Below, piece by piece: positions 9,838-18,700 of a stretch of 64,000 nucleotides of DNA. The translations under genes were made by a program, and so were the position numbers. A model generated the notes under the pieces. That model searched no databases and had not been told where the DNA came from. It worked only from the letters and a program-made list of their open reading frames with translations. Within the stretch, counting starts at the first letter, position 1. Each line of letters opens with the position of its first letter. The DNA is from Lonepinella sp042485795 (GTDB taxonomy: Bacteria; Pseudomonadota; Gammaproteobacteria; Enterobacterales; Pasteurellaceae): assembly GCF_042485795.1 (NCBI RefSeq), contig NZ_CP169368.1, forward strand, positions 62,001 to 126,000, written 5' to 3'.

Positions 9838-10149
9838 TTAACCTAGGCTGATCTGCACGTCAACGCCGGCAGCCAGATCTAAACGCATAAGTGCATCAAC
9901 AGTTTTTTCTGTTGGCTCAACAATATCAACTAAACGTTTGTGCGTACGGATTTCATATTGATCACGAGCGTCTTTATTAACGTGTGGTGAAATCAATACG
10001 GTAAAACGTTCTTTACGAGTTGGTAAAGGAATTGGACCACGAACTTGTGCACCAGTACGTTTAGCTGTTTCTACGATCTCCGCCGTAGATTGATCGATCA
10101 AGCGATGATCAAATGCTTTTAAGCGGATACGGATTCTTTGGTTCTGCAT
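9838..10149 (-). CDS. rpsJ: 30S ribosomal protein S10
   Basis: 103 residues beginning [19 protein letters not shown]. The frame stays open another 34 codons upstream (to 10251), but the true start is the ATG at 10149: it matches the invariant S10 N-terminus and has GGAG ten bases upstream. S10 binds in the 30S head and also partners NusB in antitermination. First gene of the eleven-gene operon. Confidence 0.97.
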
Positions 10150-10343
10150 TAGACCAGAGCTCCAATAATTTTTAGCTAATAAAAAACTGACACCATCACC
10201 TTTGTACAACTTAAATAAAGGGAAGTGCAGCAGACCTATTTTAGCTCCCAAATCGGGAACATTTTATTCATCACCTTTCTCAATGATACTCGTGATGATA
10301 CGTTTAATAAATGATTACATTAAACGACTTTCGGGTTGAAAGT
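10150..10343 (-). promoter_or_regulatory. S10 operon leader with attenuator-like hairpin
   Basis: About 190 untranslated bases separate the predicted transcription start from rpsJ. On the minus strand the segment 10187-10233 folds into an imperfect hairpin (CAC/GTG and CCTTT/AAAGG pairs inside CTG/CAG), directly followed by six T (10181-10186). This is the layout of the E. coli S10 leader, in which L4 stimulates termination at a T-rich site just after a hairpin. L4 control is inferred from the position and fold. Confidence 0.6.
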
Positions 10344-10349
10344 GGGGGG

Positions 10350-10378
10350 ATTATACAGGGATTTAACCTTGTTTGCAA
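10350..10378 (-). promoter_or_regulatory. Sigma-70 promoter of the S10 operon
   Basis: On the minus strand TTGCAA (-35, 10373-10378) and a perfect TATAAT (-10, 10350-10355) are separated by exactly 17 bases, followed by a C-rich start region (CCCCCCAC). This strong promoter fits ribosomal-protein expression. Confidence 0.85.
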
Positions 10379-10401
10379 GTGCTTTTATTTTATTATAGCC
10401 A

Positions 10402-10439
10402 CAAAAAGTTGGTTGACGTTTATCAACCCCAACCAACTT
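10402..10439 (-). terminator. Terminator behind melB
   Basis: Perfect 10-bp arms AAGTTGGTTG (10406-10415) and CAACCAACTT (10430-10439). Read on the minus strand the hairpin ends in TTTTT. It follows the melB stop (10465) by about 25 bases and ends just before the S10 promoter, keeping mel transcription out of the ribosomal operon. Confidence 0.75.
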
Positions 10440-10464
10440 ATTTTAGTTATTCATTTTATCAATA

Positions 10465-11841
10465 TCAAGCATTTTCAAACTTCCGATATTTATCCAACAA
10501 ACAGATATTGACTTTTGCTAACAGATCACCGTAAAGACGATAATAGCGGAAATAGACAAATAATTTAATCAAATAGAAAACTATCGGCAAACCTATCATA
10601 ATCACTTTCATATAGAAAATGGTACTTTCACTTTGTTGCACATTCGGTACATAATCAATCACCGTTAATAATACCCCGATTAAAAATGCAGAAACTGCTG
10701 AACCAGCTTTGACCACCATGGTCTGTACTGCATAGGCGATAGACTCTGAGCGGATGCCTAACTTATATTCACCATAATCGACTGTATCTGCCACCATAAT
10801 AACTTGTAATGTCCAGAATAAGGCTGTACCAATATTCATTAATATACCAGCGAAGATAATTAACCAAATACTATGATTATCAGAAATACCCGTATAGGCA
10901 AGTACAAGGCAAGATAAGATCGGCGAAATAGAAGCTGTTGCCCATAGAATACGACGAGAAAACAATTTTGCTAGTCTTGAGAATAATACAATCACAATAA
11001 GATTAGCGGCACCTGCATAAGACATATAATAAGGGAAAAGCTCTTTATCTCCAACCACATAGGTAAAATAATAAATAGCAAAAGATGTCACAATATTGCC
11101 AGCAATGTTATAACATAACGCCATAATTAACAGACTTGACAACTGATCATTACGTGGAATTAAGGAAACTAATTGTTTTAACGGAACTTTTTGTCCTCCT
11201 TGATTTTCTTCTAGGTTATCTGAAGAATATTTTTCTTTAACATTCACTAGGGTAATAATCGTAGAAGCAGTAAAGAAAGCAATGATTACCCATACAAACA
11301 TACGGAAACCAAAACCTTGATCTCCCCCCCCGACATGTTCTACGAACCATAAACAAACACCCGCTGTCACAAAGTTAGCAAGGCTTGCGAAAAAACGTGG
11401 GTAAGGCACAAGTTCTTCACGTTCACGTTGATCAAGGGTTAATGTTGGTGTGAGTGACCAAAATGGAATATCCATTAACGTATAAGTCATTCCCCATAAA
11501 ATGTAAGTGACTGCAATATAAATGATTAATGCTGTTCCGCTGAAATATTCTGCATAAAATAATGAAAGTAAGCTGATGGAATTAAGAATAGTACCAATTA
11601 AAATCCAAGGTTTAAACTTTCCCCAACGAGTACGTGTATTATTTACAATCCAGCCCATAATAGGATCGTTAACTGCATCCCAGATACGTGCCACCATAAA
11701 TATGGTACCAACCACAGCTGCAGAGGCTCCAACTATATCGGTGTAATAGTACATCAGATACATATACACAATACCAATAGCAAAGTCTTTACCATACGCA
11801 CCCAACCCAAAGCTTAATTTTGTTTTCATTGACAAACTCAT
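10465..11841 (-). CDS. melB: Melibiose permease MelB (GPH family cation symporter)
   Basis: 458 residues, very close to E. coli MelB along its whole length: GKDFAIGIVYMYLMYYYTD in helix I, DAVNDPIMGWIVN with the two cation-site aspartates in helix II, WGKFKPWILIG, and ESIAYAVQTMVVK. Twelve membrane helices are evident. It imports melibiose with Na+, Li+ or H+. It lies downstream of melA in the same direction, with an intercistronic hairpin between them, and is controlled by the divergent AraC-type melR next to it. Confidence 0.93.
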   Translation of the reverse strand: MSLSMKTKLSFGLGAYGKDFAIGIVYMYLMYYYTDIVGASAAVVGTIFMVARIWDAVNDPIMGWIVNNTRTRWGKFKPWILIGTILNSISLLSLFYAEYFSGTALIIYIAVTYILWGMTYTLMDIPFWSLTPTLTLDQREREELVPYPRFFASLANFVTAGVCLWFVEHVGGGDQGFGFRMFVWVIIAFFTASTIITLVNVKEKYSSDNLEENQGGQKVPLKQLVSLIPRNDQLSSLLIMALCYNIAGNIVTSFAIYYFTYVVGDKELFPYYMSYAGAANLIVIVLFSRLAKLFSRRILWATASISPILSCLVLAYTGISDNHSIWLIIFAGILMNIGTALFWTLQVIMVADTVDYGEYKLGIRSESIAYAVQTMVVKAGSAVSAFLIGVLLTVIDYVPNVQQSESTIFYMKVIMIGLPIVFYLIKLFVYFRYYRLYGDLLAKVNICLLDKYRKFENA

Positions 11842-11872
11842 AGCCTACTCCTTACTTAATAATATTAAGAAT

Positions 11873-11899
11873 AAGGCATAGCGAGTTAACACTATGCCT
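11873..11899 (-). promoter_or_regulatory. Hairpin between melA and melB
   Basis: Eight-base arms AGGCATAG / CTATGCCT (11874-11881 and 11892-11899) around a ten-base loop lie in the short melA-melB gap. There is no T run, so it is more likely an RNA stability or processing element than a terminator. The same stem sequence occurs behind ribB at 22955-22988. Confidence 0.45.
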
Positions 11900-11910
11900 A
11901 ATGTGAGATA

Positions 11911-13263
11911 TTAACCGTTAATCCATTCAGGTAACCAATCCTTATGAGCCACTAACAACTCATCAACCAAGGCATAAATTTCTTCTAGTCCTAGTGCTGC
12001 TGCGGTATGTGGATCAAGTAATGCAGCATGATAAATACGATCTCGATTTTCCTCAATTAAGGCTTCCGTAGTTAATCGCTGTACATTAATATTAGTTTGC
12101 ATTAAAGCAGCTAAATGACTTGGAATTTTACCCACTTTAGTTGGGCGAATACCGTTAGCATCAACCAAACAAGCCACTTCTACACAACAATCTGATGGGA
12201 GATTTTCAATTAAATAATCATTTTTCACATTACCATAAATGACTCTTGGATCACCCGTCCAAATCGAATTAATAATATTGCTCGCATATTCTCGAGATTC
12301 AGGTACACAAATCCTGTCAGCTTGTTTAAATTCTTCCAAATCACTTTTCCATTTAGCAATTTGTTCTACACAACGTTTTGGATATTCATCAAGCGGTACT
12401 TTGTAACGTTCAATTAAATCAGGACGATTTGGCTTAATAAAATAAGGTGTATATTCACTAAAATGTTCGGATGATTCAGTAACGAAATACCCCAATTTTT
12501 TCAACATTTCATAGCGAATTAAATTATTACAGCGTAAATTATTATCCATACGTGGTTTTGGAGCGGTGCCATTCGCAAAGGCAGCTTGTAAATCAGGATA
12601 GATACTGGTGTAACTACCATCTGCAAGTTTTTTCTCAATACTGAGATAAAATGCCATATGATTGATACCCGCGCAAACATAACGTAAATCATGGTAATCC
12701 AAATCTAAATCTCGGGCTAATTCTTCTGCAGTACCTTGCACAGAGTGACAAAGCCCCACTTGTTTAATATGGGGGTATTTTTCAAACATCGCCCAGCAGT
12801 TCATCGCCATCGGGTTAACATAATTTAGCATCGTAGCATTTGGGCAAACTTCGGTCATATCTTCACAAATTTTCCAAAGATGTGGGATGGTACGTAAAGC
12901 ACGCATGATGCCACCAACACCAAGTGTATCGGCAATGGTTTGTTCCAAACCATATTTCTTGCAAATTTCAAAATCAGTTACCGTACAAGGTTCATAACCG
13001 CCAATTTGGAAAGCTACAACAACAAAATCTGCATCTCGTAAGGCTTCCTTTTGATTGGTATAACATTCAATCGTGCCGTTTGCCCCTACCGATTTCATTA
13101 ATTTATCAATAACGAAATGAGATTCTTGTAAACGAGTCTCATCAATATCCATTAAAGCCACTCTAGCTTGCTTTAATGCAGGTTTATGAAATACATCACC
13201 TAAAATATTTTTAACAAAAACTGTCGAGCCAGCACCGATAAATGTAATTTTTGGACTACTCAT
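11911..13263 (-). CDS. melA: Alpha-galactosidase MelA (glycoside hydrolase family 4)
   Basis: 450 residues against 451 in E. coli. The N-terminus ITFIGAGSTVF is the NAD-binding glycine motif of GH4 enzymes; NYVNPMAMNCW, GLCHSVQ and CAGINHMAF contain the cysteine and histidine expected to hold the catalytic Mn2+. GH4 enzymes cleave by NAD-dependent oxidation and elimination. It hydrolyses melibiose to galactose and glucose in the cytoplasm. First gene of melAB, divergent from melR. Confidence 0.95.
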   Translation of the reverse strand: MSSPKITFIGAGSTVFVKNILGDVFHKPALKQARVALMDIDETRLQESHFVIDKLMKSVGANGTIECYTNQKEALRDADFVVVAFQIGGYEPCTVTDFEICKKYGLEQTIADTLGVGGIMRALRTIPHLWKICEDMTEVCPNATMLNYVNPMAMNCWAMFEKYPHIKQVGLCHSVQGTAEELARDLDLDYHDLRYVCAGINHMAFYLSIEKKLADGSYTSIYPDLQAAFANGTAPKPRMDNNLRCNNLIRYEMLKKLGYFVTESSEHFSEYTPYFIKPNRPDLIERYKVPLDEYPKRCVEQIAKWKSDLEEFKQADRICVPESREYASNIINSIWTGDPRVIYGNVKNDYLIENLPSDCCVEVACLVDANGIRPTKVGKIPSHLAALMQTNINVQRLTTEALIEENRDRIYHAALLDPHTAAALGLEEIYALVDELLVAHKDWLPEWING

Positions 13264-13314
13264 AATAAACTCCTCATAATAAGTTATTTAACCTAGCTTG
13301 AGTATGGCACAGAG

Positions 13315-13352
13315 ACGTGGTAAATTCTTCTCATAAATTTGGTAAAAATTCC
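13315..13352. promoter_or_regulatory. Possible MelR operator repeats in the melA-melR gap
   Basis: Two related direct repeats, TGGTAAATTC and TGGTAAAAATTC, begin about 22 bases apart in the intergenic region. MelR in E. coli binds repeated sites at this position together with CRP; a half-site TCACA (near 13378-13382) is also present. The assignment is by position only. Confidence 0.3.
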
Positions 13353-13410
13353 TGAAATCTCAGATTTAACGATATATATCACAAAATTTCTGCTCAAAGT
13401 GCGGGGGAAA

Positions 13411-14340
13411 ATGAAGATGTTTACTCGAAATAAAAAATTTGAAGATGAAGATATACTAAAAAGTGAGGATATTAGCCCATTATCCTTGTATCAAAAGCAA
13501 TCTCCACTCAATATTGATTTTCAACATCCACCAGGTGTGATGGAAATTCATCACTGGCACGGACATATAGAGATTAATATTCCTTTTGGGAATGTTGAAT
13601 ATATTTTTAATGGTAAAAATATTAAAATTAAAGCTGGACGTATCGCACTATTTTGGGCATCTATACCACATAGAATGGTGGAATGCTCTCAATGTTTAGA
13701 CATGGCAGTATTAGATATTCCAGTACACCTCTTTTTAGCTTGGTCACTCCCAAGCGAACTGATTAACCAAATTACCCATGGCATGATCTTACAATCAGAA
13801 AATACCAATTTAGTCAGTAAATTTGAAATTGAACGTTGGGAGAAAGAACTTAAATTACAGGATCACCGTCGTCAACAAGTAGTCTATGATGAAATCCAAT
13901 TAATGATTAAACGCCTTAGTCTTGATGGCTGGCAGGCTTTATCTACGGCAGGCTATCCGTTAAAACCAGAAGCTCATAATTCTCGTCATCAATTAAGTTA
14001 TGTAAGCCTAATGCTAAACCACATTGCTACCCATTATAACCAAACCTTGACCGCTGCAGACATTGCTACTGCGGTTGGTTTAAATACCAATTATGCGATG
14101 GGTCTGTTCCAAAAAACCATGCAACTTACCATAAAACAATACATCACCATGATGAGAATAAATCATGCTAAAGCACTATTAAGTGACACAAATAAATCAA
14201 TGTTAGATATATCCCTCTCCACGGGATTTAATGCAGTAAGTCGGTTCTATGATAATTTTCAGAAATACGTCGGTACATCACCACAAAATTACCGTAAATT
14301 TTGTCGTTCTAATCAATATTGGCATATTCAAGGGTTATGA
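13411..14340 (+). CDS. melR: AraC-family melibiose regulator MelR
   Basis: About 309 residues. The N-terminal cupin part HWHGHIEINIPFGNVEYIFNGK and the C-terminal double helix-turn-helix (IATAVGLNTNYAMGLFQ and MLDISLSTGFNAVSRFYDNF) align with E. coli MelR. It senses melibiose and activates melAB. Start: the frame extends back to 13339, but GGGGG at 13403-13407 precedes ATG codons at 13411 and 13417; either is plausible and I give the first. Part of the upstream sequence (AAAGTGCGGGGG) is an imperfect uptake-signal match. Confidence 0.9.
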   Translation: MKMFTRNKKFEDEDILKSEDISPLSLYQKQSPLNIDFQHPPGVMEIHHWHGHIEINIPFGNVEYIFNGKNIKIKAGRIALFWASIPHRMVECSQCLDMAVLDIPVHLFLAWSLPSELINQITHGMILQSENTNLVSKFEIERWEKELKLQDHRRQQVVYDEIQLMIKRLSLDGWQALSTAGYPLKPEAHNSRHQLSYVSLMLNHIATHYNQTLTAADIATAVGLNTNYAMGLFQKTMQLTIKQYITMMRINHAKALLSDTNKSMLDISLSTGFNAVSRFYDNFQKYVGTSPQNYRKFCRSNQYWHIQGL

Positions 14341-14394
14341 CTAATTAAGGGGGATTAAATCGGCTATGATTAGTCTAACTACTGAATATAGAAA

Positions 14395-14421
14395 CAAAAA
14401 AAGACCAAACAACGTTGGTCT
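14395..14421 (-). terminator. Terminator behind rpoH
   Basis: On the minus strand a 7-bp stem AGACCAA / TTGGTCT with a six-base loop is followed by seven T, 20 bases after the rpoH stop. melR converges on it from the other side, but there is no T run in that direction. Confidence 0.8.
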
Positions 14422-14441
14422 TTCTAAGTTTACAAAATTCC

Positions 14442-15287
14442 CTAAAAACTCACCGCACTTTTCAATTTTTTCAAGGCGTTAGTTTCCAACTGACGCACAC
14501 GTTCGGCGGAAATATTGTATTTTGCTGCCAAATCATGCAATGTCGCTTTATTATCATCTAACCAGCGAGCCTTGATGATGTCTTGACTGCGTTCGTCCAG
14601 ACTTTCCATGGCTACCGTTAATTGATCTACCGCTTGGTTTTCAAAATTTTCATTTTCCAATTCTGCGGCAAAGTTTGAGCTTTTATCTTCCAAATACATT
14701 GACGGAGCAAATGTTTCTTCTTCACTTTCATCATTTGGCAAATCAAAACCAACATCCGCTCCCGTCATACGGCTTTCCATTTCAATCACATCTTGCTTGG
14801 AAACACCCAGCTCATTGGCGACTAAATCGACTTCGTTTTCGTTGAACCAACCCAAACGCTGTTTGGTTTTGCGTAAATTGAAGAATAATTTACGTTGTGC
14901 TTTGGTGGTTGCCACTTTCACGATACGCCAGTTGCGTAATACATATTCGTGAATTTCCGCTTTGATCCAATGCACTGCAAAAGACACCAATCGCACACCC
15001 ACTTCTGGGTTAAAACGTTTGACCGCTTTCATTAAGCCGATATTGCCTTCCTGAATCAAGTCCGCTTGCGGTAAGCCGTAGCCTGAATAGCCACGAGCCA
15101 CGTGGATCACAAAGCGTAGATGGGACAAAATCAATGCTTTTGCCGCTTCTAAATCTTCTTTGTAGTACAAACGTTCCGCCAATTCCTTTTCTTCGTCAGC
15201 GGTGAGCATTGGGTACTCGTTGGCTGCTCGAATATAACCTTCAAGATTACCTTGTGGAACTAACATCATTTGTGCTTCTTTATTCAT
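14442..15287 (-). CDS. rpoH: RNA polymerase sigma-32 (heat-shock) factor
   Basis: 281 residues. Region 2 with HLRFVIHVARGYSGYGLPQADLIQEGNIGLMKAVKRF, the sigma-32 RpoH-box area QRKLFFNLRKTKQ, and region 4 helix-turn-helix LHDLAAKYNISAERVRQLE. It directs transcription of chaperone and protease genes under heat stress. The frame runs open to 15359, but the ATG at 15287 (MNKEAQMM) has AGAAGG upstream and matches family starts. The 3' end carries an uptake-signal core (ACCGCACTTTT near 14452-14462). Confidence 0.97.
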   Translation of the reverse strand: MNKEAQMMLVPQGNLEGYIRAANEYPMLTADEEKELAERLYYKEDLEAAKALILSHLRFVIHVARGYSGYGLPQADLIQEGNIGLMKAVKRFNPEVGVRLVSFAVHWIKAEIHEYVLRNWRIVKVATTKAQRKLFFNLRKTKQRLGWFNENEVDLVANELGVSKQDVIEMESRMTGADVGFDLPNDESEEETFAPSMYLEDKSSNFAAELENENFENQAVDQLTVAMESLDERSQDIIKARWLDDNKATLHDLAAKYNISAERVRQLETNALKKLKSAVSF

Positions 15288-15504
15288 TATTTTCCTTCTC
15301 TCATCAAGATGAAATCTTACTTTTATTTTATAACATAAAAACCCGAAAAACAAAATCACTTTCGATTTTATGTTAAATTAGACTGTACTATTTTAGCAAA
15401 AGTTCCAGTCGAAATAAAAAATTTACGCCAAAATCGGTTTTAATTGATAGATAAAATCTTCTTCAATAACTTTGCACAACAAATCAATATTCGGAGGTTT
15501 ATCC
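15288..15504. other. rpoH-usp intergenic region
   Basis: AT-rich, with no confident gene. A short stretch on the minus strand just behind the usp stop reads PPNIDLLCKVIEEDFIYQ without a start codon and may be the remnant of a C-terminus; I cannot identify it. Confidence 0.3.
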
Positions 15505-15930
15505 CTATCTTAATACGAGTACAGGTTTCGTGGTATTGCGAGCTACTTTAACCGTGTTGGCACTCAAGCCTTCGGCGTTCGGTTTGCTACTGGCTAACAT
15601 CACGATCAAATCCACCGATTTTTCTTCCGCAATGCGATTGATTTCTTCGTAAATCGTGCCATGAGCCACAATATGTTGCACTTTTGCCCCTGCGGGAAAA
15701 TTCGCTTGGGTAAAATCGTGCAAGGCTTTATTGGCTTCTTCCACCACCGATTTATCAAAATTCTTGGGTAAAAAAGCGGAAATAAAGCTATCATCCATTG
15801 GTTCAATAATCGTTACCACACGATACACTGTATCAGGGTTATTGGCTGTCAATTTTAAACAGCTCTCTACCACATATTTTGCACTTGCCAAATTACTCAA
15901 ATCAATGGCGATAAGCAGTTTGTTATACAT
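15505..15930 (-). CDS. UspA-like universal stress protein, probable TRAP-associated
   Basis: 141 residues from the ATG at 15930 (MYNKLLIAIDLSN); the frame continues to 16032 without a better start. The fold is UspA-like: LIAID near the N-terminus, IVAHG, DLIVM, and a C-terminal NTVKVARNTTKPVLVLR, which approximates the ATP-binding GSV motif. It lies 43 bases behind the TRAP permease gene in the same operon. In Halomonas a UspA-like protein (TeaD) encoded beside a TRAP transporter binds ATP and modulates uptake, so a similar role is a reasonable inference. Confidence 0.85.
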   Translation of the reverse strand: MYNKLLIAIDLSNLASAKYVVESCLKLTANNPDTVYRVVTIIEPMDDSFISAFLPKNFDKSVVEEANKALHDFTQANFPAGAKVQHIVAHGTIYEEINRIAEEKSVDLIVMLASSKPNAEGLSANTVKVARNTTKPVLVLR

Positions 15931-15973
15931 AAAATTTCCTTTTACATTAGGCTGGCGAGATTGCCAGCCATTT

Positions 15974-18622
15974 TTAGTTGTTAACGATCTGATTTTTTCT
16001 ACGGCGTTGATTCCACCACACGCCGAACGCAAGCAATAAGGCAGGAATAAACATCCATTCTTTAGCTAAAGAATGAACGGGTAAATCTAACTCAAGAATA
16101 GTTTGATCCCAGTTTAACCCTGCTTTTGCCGCAGGTGAATCCATTTCCACATTATCAATCAAGATTTTTGGCGAAAGTTGCCCATTAATCTCAATTTGTT
16201 CGCCCGTATCTAATAGGGTTAAGCCTAAGGCTTTCACCCGATCTTCGCCTGTTTCACCCACTGGCACTGCCAGTTGAGAGTAAAATTGAATTTCTTTACC
16301 GTAAGGATTGATGCCCGACACTTTGAGCATAATATTTTGCCCTACGGGTGTATGTTCCAACTCTTGCACAAAATGAGCAGGTTCAACCGTACGAGCGGTT
16401 GGTGAAATATATTCCATAAAGAAACCCGGACGGAATAACGTAAAAGCTGCTAAAATTAACACCACGGTTTCCCATGCTTTATTCTTCACAATAAAGAAAT
16501 TCATGGTTGCTGCCGTGAAAATCATAATCCCGATAGTCGCCATACAGAAAATCAGCACAGCATGCCACCAAGTCACATCAATCAACAATAAATCTGTATT
16601 GAAAATAAACAAGAATGGCAAAATAGCTGTTCTTAAGCTGTAATAAAAAGCGGTTGCTCCCGTTTTAATTGGGCTACCACCCGAAATTGCGGCAGCGGCA
16701 AAGGATGCCAAGCCAACAGGAGGGGTAACATCTGCCATAATCCCAAAATAAAATACGAATAAATGGACTGCGATTAATGGCACGATTAAGCCATTTTGTT
16801 TACCCACTTCCACAATCACCAATGCCATTAAAGATGACACCACGATATAGTTTGCTGTGGTCGGCAAGCCCATTCCTAAAATCAAGCTGAAGATGGCAAC
16901 TAAAATTAACATCAGTAAAATGTTACCCATTGACAAGAACTCAATGATACTAGCTAATTGCACCCCGAAACCTGTCAAGGACACCACGCCCACGATAATC
17001 CCTGCGGTCGCTGTGGCGATCCCAATACCGATCATATTTCTCGCCCCAACTTCTAAACCATCAATCAATTCCTGTACACCTTGTTTAAGCAGGGCTTTTT
17101 TATCGCTTTTTTCCTGTCTAAACCAACTTAATAACGGGCGTTGGGTGACTAAAATAGATGCTAACGCTAAAATCGCCCAAAACGCTGACAACCCCGGAGA
17201 TAAACGTTCAATCATTAAGCACCACATCAATACTACCACTGGCAATAAATAATGTAAGCCAGCGTTTACTGTCGGTTTGGCGGACGGTAACTTCACGATT
17301 TTTGAATTGGGATCATCAGGTTCTAAATCAGGGAAACTTGCTACACGGCGAATTAAGCCTAAATAGATTATGCCCAATAACGTACCAATCACCACGAAAG
17401 AATAATCAGGTATTAAGGTTTTAATCCAACCTAAGCCAAAATGTAAGGCAAAGAAAATCACGCACATTGTTAAGAAAAAGCCTAAAGTGCGGATCAAAAC
17501 GATTAAAAATGGACGAGCAGGATCGACACGGTCAAGCCCTTTTAGCCCCATTTTACAGGCTTCTAAATGTACGATATAAACCAAGGCAATATAGGAAATC
17601 AAAGCAGGCAAAAAGGCGTGCATAATCAATTCGCTATATGGCATATTGACGTATTCAATCATCAAAAAGGCAGCGGCTCCCATTACCGGCGGCATAATTT
17701 GTCCATTGACTGAAGATGCGGTTTCCACTGCCCCTGCTTTTTCAGGGGTAAAGCCGACCCGTTTCATCATCGGAATGGTGAATGTCCCTGTAGTCACTAC
17801 GTTCGCAATAGAAGATCCTGATACCAACCCCGTTAAGGCAGAAGATACCACTGCTGCTTTGGCTGGTCCACCGTTTAAATGCCCTAAATAAGCAAAGGCG
17901 GTTTTAATGAAATAGTTACCTGCACCAGCTTTATCTAACAATGCCCCGAATAACACAAACAAGAACACATATTTCGTTGATACGCCAAGTGCAACACCAA
18001 ATACCCCCTCAGTAGTGATCCATTGTTGGTTGACAATTTGAGCCAGTGAGCCTGAACGGTGGCTGATAATCCAATCTGTTGGCATAAATTGCCCGAAATA
18101 ATTATACAGCAAGAAAACCACTGCAATCACCACCAACGGCAAACCTAAACTGCGTCTGGTCGCTTCCAAGAGTAGCAGTACACCGCAACAGCCTGCGATA
18201 ATATCTTGCAAATTTGGGGCACCAAATCGGGTAACTAAACCTTCGTAGAAGAATAAATAATATGCCCCTAAGAATGCTCCAGCAATAGCTAAACACCAGT
18301 CCAATATAGGAATCCGATGTTTGGGCGAGGTAGCAAAGGCAGGGAAAGATAAAAATGCAAGAAATAAAGCAAATGCCAAATGATAGGAACGTGCTTTGGT
18401 ATCATCCACCACCACATTTAACGGAATCCCAGCGTAGGTAAATTGCTCTTGTAACCAGAATGGAAATGGGGACGTATAATAAAGTTGGAAAATAGACCAA
18501 ACAATAGCAGTGATCACAATGAGCTTTTTCGCAAAGCCTTTTGGATTCCGCCCCCCTGCATCATTGGATGCCACCATATCTTGCAAGTCATCATAATCAA
18601 TTACTTTTTCTTGTACAGACAT
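15974..18622 (-). CDS. Fused TRAP transporter permease (4TM/12TM, TAXI type)
   Basis: 882 residues from the ATG at 18622 (MSVQEKVIDYDD). The N-terminal part has about four to six helices (small DctQ-like subunit); the rest is the DctM-like channel with GALLDKAGAGNYFIKTAFAYLGH, GGPAKAAVVSSALTGLVSGSS and GMGLPTTANYIVVSS. A soluble C-terminal domain of about 130 residues with a PDZ-like stretch (MDSPAAKAGLNWDQTI) follows, as in DUF3394 fused permeases. It works with the TAXI receptor encoded upstream; the substrate is unknown (family members take C4-dicarboxylates, glutamate and others). Confidence 0.92.
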   Translation of the reverse strand: MSVQEKVIDYDDLQDMVASNDAGGRNPKGFAKKLIVITAIVWSIFQLYYTSPFPFWLQEQFTYAGIPLNVVVDDTKARSYHLAFALFLAFLSFPAFATSPKHRIPILDWCLAIAGAFLGAYYLFFYEGLVTRFGAPNLQDIIAGCCGVLLLLEATRRSLGLPLVVIAVVFLLYNYFGQFMPTDWIISHRSGSLAQIVNQQWITTEGVFGVALGVSTKYVFLFVLFGALLDKAGAGNYFIKTAFAYLGHLNGGPAKAAVVSSALTGLVSGSSIANVVTTGTFTIPMMKRVGFTPEKAGAVETASSVNGQIMPPVMGAAAFLMIEYVNMPYSELIMHAFLPALISYIALVYIVHLEACKMGLKGLDRVDPARPFLIVLIRTLGFFLTMCVIFFALHFGLGWIKTLIPDYSFVVIGTLLGIIYLGLIRRVASFPDLEPDDPNSKIVKLPSAKPTVNAGLHYLLPVVVLMWCLMIERLSPGLSAFWAILALASILVTQRPLLSWFRQEKSDKKALLKQGVQELIDGLEVGARNMIGIGIATATAGIIVGVVSLTGFGVQLASIIEFLSMGNILLMLILVAIFSLILGMGLPTTANYIVVSSLMALVIVEVGKQNGLIVPLIAVHLFVFYFGIMADVTPPVGLASFAAAAISGGSPIKTGATAFYYSLRTAILPFLFIFNTDLLLIDVTWWHAVLIFCMATIGIMIFTAATMNFFIVKNKAWETVVLILAAFTLFRPGFFMEYISPTARTVEPAHFVQELEHTPVGQNIMLKVSGINPYGKEIQFYSQLAVPVGETGEDRVKALGLTLLDTGEQIEINGQLSPKILIDNVEMDSPAAKAGLNWDQTILELDLPVHSLAKEWMFIPALLLAFGVWWNQRRRKNQIVNN

Positions 18623-18650
18623 AATAAAGTACCCGAATAATAAGAAATAG

Positions 18651-18677
18651 ACACCCCACACAGGCTGTGTAGGGTGT
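18651..18677 (-). promoter_or_regulatory. Strong intercistronic hairpin between TAXI receptor and permease genes
   Basis: A 12-bp stem with one T-G pair (arms 18651-18662 and 18666-18677) and a three-base loop. It is followed on the minus strand by CTATTTCTTATT, not a pure T run. It probably acts as a partial terminator or 3'-end stabiliser, giving more receptor than permease, as is common for binding-protein transport operons. Confidence 0.6.
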
Positions 18678-18700
18678 AAGGAAAATAAAGAATGATTAAA

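Noticed and set aside
10150..10251. N-terminal extension of S10 by 34 residues
   Set aside because: The extra residues overlap the attenuator-like leader, have no ribosome site, and S10 always begins at [14 protein letters not shown] sequence.
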